From Taklimakanibacter sp049323275 (GTDB lineage Bacteria; Pseudomonadota; Alphaproteobacteria; Rhizobiales; Aestuariivirgaceae), in contig JBMOOM010000045.1 in NCBI GenBank assembly GCA_049323275.1, forward strand, positions 34,335 through 98,334: DNA of 64,000 nt. The letters are read 5' to 3'. Position numbers and translations under genes: made by a program. Position 1 is the stretch's first letter. Every line of letters begins with the position of its first letter. Of this stretch, positions 25,873-33,279 are shown one piece after another. The notes under the pieces are model-generated. The model did not search any database. It worked only from the letters and a program-made list of their open reading frames with translations, and was not told the DNA's origin.

Positions 25873-27005
25873 GCCTTTGTTTCTTCCACTTGAGCTGACG
25901 AGGCCTGCCGGAGCATCGGCAGGAGAACGCGGAATATCGTGCCGCCGTCATGCGGCTCGCATTCGATGATGCCGCCATGATCGCGCACGATCTTCGCCAC
26001 CAGCGCCAGCCCGAGGCCGCGGCCATTGGGCTTGGTGGTGATGAAGGGATCGAAGAGATGCGGCCTGATATCGGCCGGGACGCCCGGCCCCGTATCCTTC
26101 ACGCAGACCTCGAGCGGCAAGGTCACGCGTTCGCCCGAGGCCGCGATCGACAGGCGCACACCCGGCCGGAAGGCGGTCGACAGCTGGATTTCGCCGCCGC
26201 TGCCGCTCGCCTCGATCGCCTCGACGGCGTTCTTCACCAGATTGATGAAGACCTGGATCAGCTGATTGCGGCTGCCCATCACCGGCGGCAGTGACGGATC
26301 GTATTCCTCGCGGATCGGAATGGACTGCGTCATGCCGGCGATGGCGAGCGCCTTCACCCGCTCCAGCACGGCATGGATATTGACCGGCTCGCGCTCGGGC
26401 GGGCGCTCGTCAGAGAACACCTCCATGCGGTCGACGAGATCGCGGATGCGGTCGGTCTCCTCGCAGATGAGGCGCGCCAGCGGCCGGTCGTCGCTCGACA
26501 GCGTCGGCTCGAGCAGTTGCGCCGCGCCACGGATGCCGGCCAGGGGATTCTTGATCTCATGGGCCAGCATCGCCGCCATGCCGGAGACCGAGCGCGCCGC
26601 GTTGCGGTGCGTGAGCTGGCGGTCGATCTTGTGCGCCATCGAGCGTTCGAGCAGCATCACCAGGACGAAGCGCGGCTGCTCATGCATCAGCGCCGCCTGC
26701 AGGTCGACATTGCGCTCGCCGCCATAACGCGGCGTGCCGGCGCTGATCGCATATTCATTGACGACGCCGCCCGACTGGCGCGCATCGGCGATGGCGTTGA
26801 GCGCCGGGCTCGCCAGCGGCATCAGGTCCGAGAATTTGGTCTTCAGCAGCGTCACCTTGCCGGCCTGGAAGAAGTCCTCGGCAGCCGAATTGGCGAGATG
26901 GATGTGATCCGCTTCGTCAAGCACCACCAGCGGATTGGGCAAGGCGTCGATCAGCAATCCGAGATCGGGCGTGGGGCGGGCATCGCCGGGCTTGCCGTAG
27001 TTCAC
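25869..27005 (-). CDS. ntrB: NtrB (GlnL) nitrogen sensor kinase
   Basis: A 378-residue soluble histidine kinase/phosphatase controlled by PII in known systems. It has an N-terminal PAS domain (LGLLIDALPNPLVVLDEADHIHLAN), the H-box MLAHEIKNPLAGIRGAAQLLEP, an N box FINLVKNAVEAIEA, and G boxes DTGPGVP and GRGLGLALVAKI. The open frame runs to 27104, but the GTG at 27005 overlaps the dusB stop as GTGA and has AGGAGG just upstream, so it is taken as the start; the longer N-terminus is dusB read in another frame. There are no transmembrane segments, unlike NtrY. Confidence 0.95.
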
Positions 27006-28021
27006 GCCGCCCTCCTCTCGGTCTCGCCGAGACTCGCATAGAGCTCGCGCAGGGCCAGCAGGACCTTTCCATTGTCGGTCTCGGCGGTGAGGCGGCGGCG
27101 CCATGCCGCGGCTTCTTCCGTTGTCAGCAGACCCTGGCCGGCCTTTCGCTCGATGATCCAGCCGAGATGCTTGCGCGCAATGCGGTTGCCATGCTCATGG
27201 CCGTAGAGCGACAGAATCGCCTGGTGATGGCGCTCGACGAGCACGGCCTCACCGGCGAGATCGGGCTCGGGAATTCCGGTCGCGGGATCGAGCTGATGCG
27301 CCAGCACGCCCGGCCACCAGGGCCGGCCATAGCTGCCGCGCCCGACCATCACGCCGTCGGCGCCCGACTCATCGAGAATGGTGCGGACGTCGGAGATCGT
27401 CGCCACATCGCCATTGGCGACGAGCGGAATCGACTTGAGACTCTGCTTCACCGCGGCGATCGCCGACCAGTTCGCCTTGCCCTTGTAGAACTGGCAGCGG
27501 GTGCGGCCATGTACGGTGACCATCCTGACGCCGGCATCTTCGGCCCGGCGCGCCAGCTCCGGCGCGTTCATCAGGCGCTCGTCCCAGCCGAGCCGCATCT
27601 TGAGCGTGACCGGCACGCGCGAGGCCTCGACCGTCGCCTCGATCAGCGTCAGCGCATGGTCAAGATCGCGCATCAGCGCCGAACCGGACAAGCCGCCGGT
27701 CACCTGGCGTGCCGGGCAGCCCATATTGATATCGATGATGTCGGCGCCGAGATCCTGGGCGATCCGCGCGCCCTCGCCCATCCAGTATGGCTCGCGTCCG
27801 GCGAGTTGGACGGCGAACAGCGCGCCGCTGGCGGGACGGTCGGTCCGGCGCACCATATCGGCGCGTTCTTCCGCCAATTCGCGGCTCGCCACCATTTCGG
27901 TCACCACCAGGCCGGCCTGGCTCAGATCGGCGATCTCGCGGAACGGCCGGTCGCTGACCCCCGACATGGGCGCCAGGAGGACGCGATTGCGCAATTTAAT
28001 ATCGCCAACTGATATGCTCAT
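27002..28021 (-). CDS. dusB: tRNA-dihydrouridine synthase (DusB/NifR3)
   Basis: A 339-residue FMN enzyme that reduces specific uridines in the tRNA D-loop. The TIM-barrel starts NRVLLAPMSGVSDRPFR. The catalytic region has INMGCPARQVTGGLSGSALM with the conserved Cys. HGRTRCQFYKGKANW and the FMN-phosphate site NGDV / GVMVGRGSYGRPW are present. The gene historically called nifR3 precedes ntrB in alphaproteobacteria, as here, sharing the stop/start overlap with ntrB. It is divergent from ispDF across a 107-bp gap that should hold both promoters. Confidence 0.96.
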   Translation of the reverse strand: MSISVGDIKLRNRVLLAPMSGVSDRPFREIADLSQAGLVVTEMVASRELAEERADMVRRTDRPASGALFAVQLAGREPYWMGEGARIAQDLGADIIDINMGCPARQVTGGLSGSALMRDLDHALTLIEATVEASRVPVTLKMRLGWDERLMNAPELARRAEDAGVRMVTVHGRTRCQFYKGKANWSAIAAVKQSLKSIPLVANGDVATISDVRTILDESGADGVMVGRGSYGRPWWPGVLAHQLDPATGIPEPDLAGEAVLVERHHQAILSLYGHEHGNRIARKHLGWIIERKAGQGLLTTEEAAAWRRRLTAETDNGKVLLALRELYASLGETERRAA

Positions 28022-28128
28022 ATTTTAAGCATGAACTTTTCATGTATGATTTTTATGCAGTTTAGTTGACCGGGCTCCGTCGTCAAGGACAGCTTGCTCA
28101 GACCAATTGCCGCTGATAGAGCCCTGTC
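28022..28128. promoter_or_regulatory. Divergent promoter region dusB-ntrBC / ispDF
   Basis: A 107-bp gap whose first ~50 bp, next to dusB, is markedly AT-rich and fits a minus-strand promoter. No operator repeat could be assigned. The ispDF side has only a weak ribosome binding site. Confidence 0.5.
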
Positions 28129-29289
28129 ATGAAGATTGGCGCAGTGGTCGTAGCGGCCGGATCGGGCAGCCGGGCCGGCGGTGAGAAACCAAAACAATAT
28201 CAAAAAATTGGCGGCAGGCCGGTGCTCTGGTGGACACTCAAGGCCCTGCTCGATCACCCCCGCATCGCCGCCATCCAGACGGTCATCGGGCCGGGCCAGT
28301 CGGACCTCTTCCGCGACGCCGCCGGCGGTCTCGCCGTCGAGCCTCCGGTCATTGGCGGCGCCACCCGCCAGGATTCGTGCCGGCTCGGGCTCGAGGCCCT
28401 GGCCGGGCATGGCCTGACCCATGTGCTCATCCACGACGCCGCCCGGCCCTTCCTGTCGCCGGAGCTGATCGACCGCGTCATTGCCGGCCTCCTGGTGCAT
28501 GACAGCGCCATTCCCGGCATCGCCGTCGCCGACACGCTGAAAAAGGCGTCCAACGGCACGATCGAGCGCACCATCGACCGCAGCGGCCTCTGGGCCGTGC
28601 AGACGCCGCAGGGCTTCTCCTACGACGCCATCTGCGCGGCGCATGAAAAGGCCTTCAAGGCCGGCCAGACGCAGCTGACCGATGACGCCGCCGTCGCCGA
28701 ATTCGCCGGGCTCACCGTGGCGGTCGTTCCGGGCGAGCCCGAGAATCGCAAGATGACGACCCAGGGCGATCTCGCTGACGCGGACCGCGCCTTGAACCGG
28801 AACCTCACCGACATCCGCACCGGCATGGGCGTCGACATCCATCCCTTCGCGCCGGGCGATCATGTCATGCTGTGCGGCGTGCGCATCGAGCACACGCACC
28901 GACTCGCCGGTCATTCCGACGCGGATGCGGCGCTGCATGCGCTGACCGACGCCATTCTGGGCGCCATCGGCGAAGGCGACATCGGCACCTTCTTCCCGCC
29001 GAGCGACCCGCAATGGAAAGATGCCCCTTCGGCGATCTTCCTGGCCAAGGCGGTCGATCTGGTGCGCCAGCGCGGCGGCAGGGTCGGCAATGCCGATATC
29101 GCCATTCTGGCCGAAGTGCCGCGCATCTCGCCGCATCTCGCCCGCATGAAGGCCTCGCTCTCCGCTCTGCTCGGCATCGGCGAGGACCGCATCGCCATCA
29201 AGGCCACCACGACCGAGCAGCTCGGCTTCGTCGGCCGGCGCGAAGGCATCACCGCCTTCGCCAATGTGATCGTGAGGTTGCCCGGATGA
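28129..29289 (+). CDS. ispDF: Bifunctional IspD/IspF enzyme of the MEP pathway
   Basis: A 386-residue fusion of two non-consecutive steps of isoprenoid precursor synthesis. Residues ~1-225 are the CTP-dependent MEP cytidylyltransferase (VVVAAGSGSRAGGEKPKQY, then IHDAARPFLSP and AVQTPQGF). Residues ~229-386 are the zinc-dependent MECDP synthase (GMGVDIHPFAPGD, GHSDADAALHALTDAILGA, KATTTEQLGFVGRREGI). The fused form is widespread in alphaproteobacteria. IspE, the step between, is not in this window. The stop overlaps the cinA-like ATG by 4 bp. Confidence 0.97.
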   Translation: MKIGAVVVAAGSGSRAGGEKPKQYQKIGGRPVLWWTLKALLDHPRIAAIQTVIGPGQSDLFRDAAGGLAVEPPVIGGATRQDSCRLGLEALAGHGLTHVLIHDAARPFLSPELIDRVIAGLLVHDSAIPGIAVADTLKKASNGTIERTIDRSGLWAVQTPQGFSYDAICAAHEKAFKAGQTQLTDDAAVAEFAGLTVAVVPGEPENRKMTTQGDLADADRALNRNLTDIRTGMGVDIHPFAPGDHVMLCGVRIEHTHRLAGHSDADAALHALTDAILGAIGEGDIGTFFPPSDPQWKDAPSAIFLAKAVDLVRQRGGRVGNADIAILAEVPRISPHLARMKASLSALLGIGEDRIAIKATTTEQLGFVGRREGITAFANVIVRLPG

Positions 29290-29804
29290 GCCTCTTCGCG
29301 CCCGCTCTCCTCACCCGCGCGGAAACGCTGCTGGCGTCCCTGCGCCGGCGCAAGCTCAAGCTCGCCACCGCCGAAAGCTGCACCGGCGGCCTGATCGCCG
29401 GCCTCCTCACCGAGATCGCCGGCTCCTCCGATGTCGTCGAACGCGGCTTCGTCGTTTATTCCAACGAAGCCAAGATGAGCCTGCTCGGCGTGCCCTCTGA
29501 CGTCATCGAGCGCCATGGCGCGGTCAGCGAGGTGACGGCCCGCGCCATGGCCGAGGGCGCGCTCGCGAACTCGCTCGCCGACATCGCCGTCTCGGTCACC
29601 GGCATCGCGGGTCCCGGCGGCGGCTCGGCCGAGAAGCCGGTCGGCCTCGTCCATTTCGGCTGCGCCATGCGCCATGGCGGGACCGTGCATCGCCGTTTCG
29701 TCTTCGCGAATGCCGACCGCGGCGAGGTCCGCCTGCGCGCGGTGGCGGCGGCGCTCGATCTCATCGAGGCGCGGCTCGAGGTCGGCGGCACACGGCTGGC
29801 GTGA
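29286..29804 (+). CDS. CinA C-terminal domain family (nicotinamide-nucleotide amidase, PncC-like)
   Basis: A 172-residue protein equal to the C-terminal domain of CinA, which deamidates NMN to nicotinate mononucleotide in pyridine-nucleotide salvage. Diagnostic segments are KLATAESCTGGLIAGLLTEIAGSS near residues 24-47, the catalytic YSNEAKMSLLGV and VTGIAGPGGGSAEKPVGLV. The N-terminal MoaB-like domain of full CinA is absent, as in E. coli PncC. The start ATG at 29286 overlaps the ispDF stop (ATGA). In relatives cinA converges directly on ratA; here a toxin-antitoxin pair and an orphan gene intervene. Confidence 0.93.
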   Translation: MSLFAPALLTRAETLLASLRRRKLKLATAESCTGGLIAGLLTEIAGSSDVVERGFVVYSNEAKMSLLGVPSDVIERHGAVSEVTARAMAEGALANSLADIAVSVTGIAGPGGGSAEKPVGLVHFGCAMRHGGTVHRRFVFANADRGEVRLRAVAAALDLIEARLEVGGTRLA

Positions 29805-29819
29805 AGCGGGGACTGGCTC

Positions 29820-30224
29820 TTAAGCGAGAGCCCACGGATCAATCACCGTCACGCCTGTATCGGAAAAATCCGAGACGTTGCGCGTGACGACGATCAGATC
29901 ATGGACAATCGCGGTCGCCGCGATCAGGCCGTCGATATCGCCGCGCGGACGCATCGCCGCGATCCGCCCCCATTCGACCGCGATCTCCGCGGTAATTGGC
30001 AGAATACGATCGCCATGGTCGTGGCGTATCTTCTGCAACCATTCGGCAAGATGGCCCGCCGCACGCGGATCCACTTTTTGCTTCAATGCGATGCCACGCA
30101 TGATCTCACCGAGAGTGAGGACACTCAGATGCACCCGAAGCGGATCAACGGACCGCAACCACGACACGGCCTGCGCCGCGCCGCGGCGAGCCTCCGAAAC
30201 GATATTGGTGTCGATCAGGTACAT
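29820..30224 (-). CDS. VapC-type PIN-domain toxin (FitB-like)
   Basis: A 134-residue PIN ribonuclease toxin. The acidic active site is visible: Asp5 in LIDTNIVSEARR, the Glu in LTLGEIMRG near 38, GDIDGLIAATA near 95 and TRNVSDF near 114. Family members cut tRNA or rRNA. The sequence is closest in style to FitB/StbB proteins. The start overlaps the antitoxin stop by one base (TGATG), the usual coupling in these operons. The stop lies 15 nt from the convergent cinA gene. Confidence 0.93.
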   Translation of the reverse strand: MYLIDTNIVSEARRGAAQAVSWLRSVDPLRVHLSVLTLGEIMRGIALKQKVDPRAAGHLAEWLQKIRHDHGDRILPITAEIAVEWGRIAAMRPRGDIDGLIAATAIVHDLIVVTRNVSDFSDTGVTVIDPWALA

Positions 30225-30478
30225 CAGAACGAAACGTCCCGGCCGGGGAGCTTCGCGCGCCCCGTAACGGCTTCAATGAGCTCGTCATCCCATCGGGGGC
30301 CAGCGAGCAGATCATCGACCAAGCTAGGCCGGTTCGACCGCAACGCGTCATAGTCGCGCGCCGATATCACGACGACAGCCCTCTCGCCGCGCAACGTCAC
30401 AACCTGCGGCCCTTCCTGCTGCGCCTTCTGCACCACCTTTGAAAATTGGTTCTTGGCATCCTGCAATTGCCACGACAT
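30224..30478 (-). CDS. Phd/YefM-type antitoxin
   Basis: An 84-residue antitoxin. Residues 1-55 are the Phd/YefM DNA-binding fold (WQLQDAKNQFSKVVQKAQQEGPQVVTLRGERAVVVISARDYDAL), and the C-terminal ~30 residues, charged and presumably disordered until bound, should wrap the PIN toxin. Pairing of a Phd-type antitoxin with a PIN toxin is common. It is first in the operon, directly behind the promoter/operator at 30490-30537, which it probably autoregulates. Confidence 0.93.
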   Translation of the reverse strand: MSWQLQDAKNQFSKVVQKAQQEGPQVVTLRGERAVVVISARDYDALRSNRPSLVDDLLAGPRWDDELIEAVTGRAKLPGRDVSF

Positions 30479-30489
30479 GGCTTAAACTC

Positions 30490-30537
30490 TCTAGCTAGAC
30501 TGTCTAGCTATGTAATTTGCACAGGCGGAAATGTCAA
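30490..30537 (-). promoter_or_regulatory. Promoter and operator of the toxin-antitoxin operon
   Basis: On the minus strand, TTGACA (30532-30537) and TACATA (30509-30514) are separated by exactly 17 bp, a near-consensus sigma70 promoter. The octamer TCTAGCTA (top strand) occurs at 30490-30497 and 30503-30510, a 13-bp step, touching the -10 box and the initially transcribed region. Its core TAGCTA is self-complementary, as expected for dimeric antitoxin sites. Confidence 0.8.
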
Positions 30538-30644
30538 TTGAATATCCCCGACTATCGATCGCACCGCCCGCAATGAGCTCATTGATCACCTGTGCAGTCC
30601 GGGATCATCATGATCGGGACGTGACCATGAGCGGAGTGGCGAGA

Positions 30645-31055
30645 ATGGCCTTCGCGATCAAGGTGGAGATCGGCAATCCCAAGGCAAAGAGCTTCGACTT
30701 CCCTCGGCAGAAGACGATGTATGGCGGCAAGGGGATATCCGAAGGCGACGAGATATTCCTGTTCGCGAGCGACAATGAGGGCGGACGGGGCCTGATCGGG
30801 CGCGGCGTCGTCACCGCCGCCAAGTCGCTTCCCCGAAAGCCCGGCCTCGAACGGCAGACACCGCGGGTGAGCATCGCCGTCAAACGCACCGCGCTCGCCA
30901 AGCGGCCATTGGGCCGGGGCGAGCTCAAACCTTTCACCGATTGGGAGGACGGGCGGCCGGAGACCGAGCTCAATTTCAAATTCTACCGCCAGGCGACCAA
31001 CAAGATCGTCGGCATCACCGATGCCACGGCGGCGTTTCTGCGTCGCCACTTTTAG
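30645..31055 (+). CDS. Uncharacterised protein, possibly PUA/EVE-like fold
   Basis: About 136 residues from the ATG at 30645 (GGAG 8 nt upstream); other starts are 30627, or 30531 with no good ribosome site and overlapping the antitoxin promoter. I do not recognise the family. The segment GDEIFLFASDNEGGRGLIGRGVVTAAKSL resembles the ligand-pocket strand pattern of EVE/PUA-like domains, and the protein is basic in the middle (KRTALAKRPLGRG). It ends TDATAAFLRRHF. It is divergent from the toxin-antitoxin operon and may belong to the same insertion between cinA and ratA. Confidence 0.65.
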   Translation: MAFAIKVEIGNPKAKSFDFPRQKTMYGGKGISEGDEIFLFASDNEGGRGLIGRGVVTAAKSLPRKPGLERQTPRVSIAVKRTALAKRPLGRGELKPFTDWEDGRPETELNFKFYRQATNKIVGITDATAAFLRRHF

Positions 31056-31061
31056 CCGGGG

Positions 31062-31165
31062 AGCGCCGCTGTTATGAGCACTCCGCTGAAAACCGCTGTT
31101 GTGCCGCTGATAACCGCTGTTATCGTGCTGTAAATGTCCGCTGTATTTTCTGCTGTTATGCTGTT
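31062..31165 (+). repeat. Degenerate CCGCTG(TTAT) repeat cluster
   Basis: The hexamer CCGCTG occurs six times in about 90 bp, mostly followed by TTAT, TTGT, ATAA or AAAA, with spacings of 10-25 bp; GCTGTTATG-type variants follow. It lies between the convergent orphan gene and ratA. The region is much less GC-rich than its flanks and encodes no convincing protein. Confidence 0.65.
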
Positions 31166-31169
31166 CCGG

Positions 31170-31631
31170 TCACGCCGCGCCGTGCAGCTCGCGGGCGCGC
31201 GCCTCGAAGGCGTTGTTGATCTTGCGCACCATGTAATCGAACATGCCCGACATGAAGAACTGCAGCGAGCGGCTCCTGGCCTTGTAGTCGACCTGGAACT
31301 CGACGGTCGAGCCGCCCGACTTGCGGTCGCTGAAGCGCCACTCGGCGACGACATGCTCGAAGAGCCCGCCCTCGGAGCGCGATGAGACCTTGAGGGCGTT
31401 GCGGTCGGCGACGACGTCGCTGACGAAGGTCTCGTCGATATGGAGCTTCTTGTAGCGCACCCTGAGCTCGCCCTTGAAGCGCTCGACGCCGTCCGAGACT
31501 TTCACGCGCTCGAATGTGCGCGAGCTTTCGACCAGCGGCAGGAAGTCCTTGTAGCTGTCGACATCGGCGGCGACGGCGAACAGCTCCGCGGCCTTGTAGG
31601 GCATCTCGCGGGTGACGTTGAATTTAGGCAT
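31170..31631 (-). CDS. RatA/Coq10-type polyketide-cyclase (START-like) protein
   Basis: A 153-residue START-like protein (MPKFNVTREMPYKAAELFAVAADVDSY, then FLPLVESSRTFER, and FEHVVAEWRFSDRKSGGSTVEFQVDYKARSRSLQF). Homologues include mitochondrial Coq10, a ubiquinone-binding chaperone, and E. coli RatA. In an alphaproteobacterium the Coq10-like role in respiratory quinone handling is more likely (inference). The reading frame extends upstream, but the ATG at 31631, one base after the lipA stop, is the natural start. The order lipA-coq10-like is conserved. Confidence 0.9.
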   Translation of the reverse strand: MPKFNVTREMPYKAAELFAVAADVDSYKDFLPLVESSRTFERVKVSDGVERFKGELRVRYKKLHIDETFVSDVVADRNALKVSSRSEGGLFEHVVAEWRFSDRKSGGSTVEFQVDYKARSRSLQFFMSGMFDYMVRKINNAFEARARELHGAA

Positions 31632-31632
31632 A

Positions 31633-32589
31633 TCAAGCCGGCTTGTGCTTCGCCGCCCGCGCCGCCCGGAGCCTCTCGAAATCGTCGCCGGCATGATGCG
31701 AGGAGCGCGTCAGCGGGCTCGACGACACCATCAGGAAGCCCTTCGAATAGGCGATGGTCTCGTAGGACTTGAACTCGTCCGGCGTCACGAAGCGGTCGAT
31801 CGCGGCATGCTTGCGCGAGGGCTGCAGATACTGGCCGATGGTGATGAAGTCGATATCGGCCGAGCGCATGTCGTCCATCACCTGGAGCACCTGCTCGCGC
31901 GTCTCGCCGAGGCCCACCATGATGCCGGATTTGGTGAACATCTGCGGGTCGAGCTCCTTCACGCGCTGCAGAAGCCGGAGCGAATGGAAGTAGCGGGCCC
32001 CCGGACGGATGCGCAGATAAAGCGCCGGCACCGTCTCGAGATTGTGATTGAAGACGTCGGGGCGCGCCTCGACGACCTTTTCGAGGGCGCCGTTCTTGCG
32101 CAGGAAATCGGGTGTCAGAACCTCGATCGTCGTCTTCGGCGACTGCTGCCTGACCGCGCGGATCACCTGCGCGAAATGCTCGGCACCGCCGTCGGCGAGA
32201 TCGTCGCGGTCGACCGAGGTGATGACCGCATGCGACAGCTCCATCCGGGCGATGGCGTCGGCGACCTTGGCCGGCTCCTCGCCGTCGAGCGCGTCCGGCA
32301 GGCCGGTCTTCACATTGCAGAAGGCGCAGGCCCTGGTGCAGGTGTCGCCCATCACCATGAAGGTGGCGTGCTTCTTCGACCAGCACTCACCGATATTGGG
32401 GCAGCCCGCCTCCTCGCACACGGTGACGAGGCGGTTTTCCCTGACGATCGCCTTGGTCTCGTTATAGACCGGCGAGCCCGGGGCCCTCACCCTGATCCAG
32501 TCCGGCTTGCGCAGGATGGGCGTGTCGGGCCGATGCGCCTTCTCAGGGTGGCGCGGCCGGGCTTTCAGCGTATCGAGAACGGTAACCAA
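31633..32589 (-). CDS. lipA: Lipoyl synthase
   Basis: A 318-residue radical-SAM enzyme that inserts two sulfurs into octanoyl groups bound to E2 lipoyl domains. Both clusters are visible: the auxiliary cluster in CEEAGCPNIGEC (near residues 58-69) and the radical-SAM CTRACAFC (near 84-91), with the C-terminal VSSSPLTRSSHHAGDDF containing the conserved RSSxxA serine. The start is TTG (MVTVLDTLKARPRHPEKAHRP, the usual rhizobial N-terminus). It serves the pyruvate dehydrogenase proteins encoded at 46-53 kb, from which it is separated here. Confidence 0.97.
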   Translation of the reverse strand: MVTVLDTLKARPRHPEKAHRPDTPILRKPDWIRVRAPGSPVYNETKAIVRENRLVTVCEEAGCPNIGECWSKKHATFMVMGDTCTRACAFCNVKTGLPDALDGEEPAKVADAIARMELSHAVITSVDRDDLADGGAEHFAQVIRAVRQQSPKTTIEVLTPDFLRKNGALEKVVEARPDVFNHNLETVPALYLRIRPGARYFHSLRLLQRVKELDPQMFTKSGIMVGLGETREQVLQVMDDMRSADIDFITIGQYLQPSRKHAAIDRFVTPDEFKSYETIAYSKGFLMVSSSPLTRSSHHAGDDFERLRAARAAKHKPA

Positions 32590-32595
32590 TTTGCG

Positions 32596-32892
32596 TCAGG
32601 CGCTCCGTCCGCGGAACATCTTCACCACCACGAGCAGGATCACGGCGCCGACCACGGCGACCAGGAGGTTGCCCCAGAACCAGCCGCTGAAGATCTCGCC
32701 GAGCCTGAGGCCCAGCGCATTGGCGAGGAAGCCGCCGATATAGGCGCCGATGATGCCGACGACGATGTTCATCAGAACACCCATGTCGCTCTTGGTGAGC
32801 TTCTCGGCGATCCAGCCGGCGATGCCGCCGATCAGCAGCGTGCCGATCCAGCCCACGCCGCCACCCAGATCCAAGAGAGTATTCGGTTCCAT
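32596..32892 (-). CDS. GlsB/YeaQ/YmgE-family membrane protein 1
   Basis: A 98-residue hydrophobic protein with three predicted helices and the family glycine pattern (GWIGTLLIGGIAGWIAEKL, MNIVVGIIGAYIGGFLANALG, LLVAVVGAVILLVVVKMF). Family members are transglycosylase-associated or general-stress envelope proteins of unclear mechanism. It lies 6 nt upstream of lipA and just downstream of a second paralogue. Confidence 0.88.
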   Translation of the reverse strand: MEPNTLLDLGGGVGWIGTLLIGGIAGWIAEKLTKSDMGVLMNIVVGIIGAYIGGFLANALGLRLGEIFSGWFWGNLLVAVVGAVILLVVVKMFRGRSA

Positions 32893-32919
32893 AGTCGAGT
32901 GCCTCCTGTTGTGAAGTTC

Positions 32920-33171
32920 TTAACCGGCGATAAAGCGCGCCAGCAGAACGACGATGATGGCGCCGATGGTGGCCGTCACGACGTCGCGCGCGATCTCATT
33001 GCCGATACCCAGATTGATGCCGGCCTTGCTCAGGATGAAGCTGCCGACGAAGGACCCGATGACGCCGCTGATGAGATAGCGGATGAGCCCCGAGCCGCCC
33101 ACCACGAAACTGGCCAGCCAGCCGGCGACCAGTCCGATCACCAGGGCAATGACGATATTTCGTGTATCCAT
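32920..33171 (-). CDS. GlsB/YeaQ/YmgE-family membrane protein 2
   Basis: An 83-residue paralogue of the next gene with the same three-helix Gly-rich pattern (VIALVIGLVAGWLASFVVGG, LISGVIGSFVGSFILSKAGI, TATIGAIIVVLLARFIAG). The two may pack together in the inner membrane. It is first of the minus-strand run leading to lipA and ratA, and divergent from rimO across about 108 bp. Confidence 0.88.
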   Translation of the reverse strand: MDTRNIVIALVIGLVAGWLASFVVGGSGLIRYLISGVIGSFVGSFILSKAGINLGIGNEIARDVVTATIGAIIVVLLARFIAG

Positions 33172-33279
33172 GATTAAATCCCCAATACAACCTGGGCTTT
33201 CCCATCATATGGCCCAGGGCCAGTCTAGCATCAAGACCATTTGCGGCAAGCCGCGCGCTGGTCTATTGACCCCGGCAAC

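Noticed and set aside
27006..27104. Longer N-terminus for NtrB
   Set aside because: Those codons are the dusB 3' end in another frame; the GTG at 27005 has a strong ribosome site and stop/start overlap.
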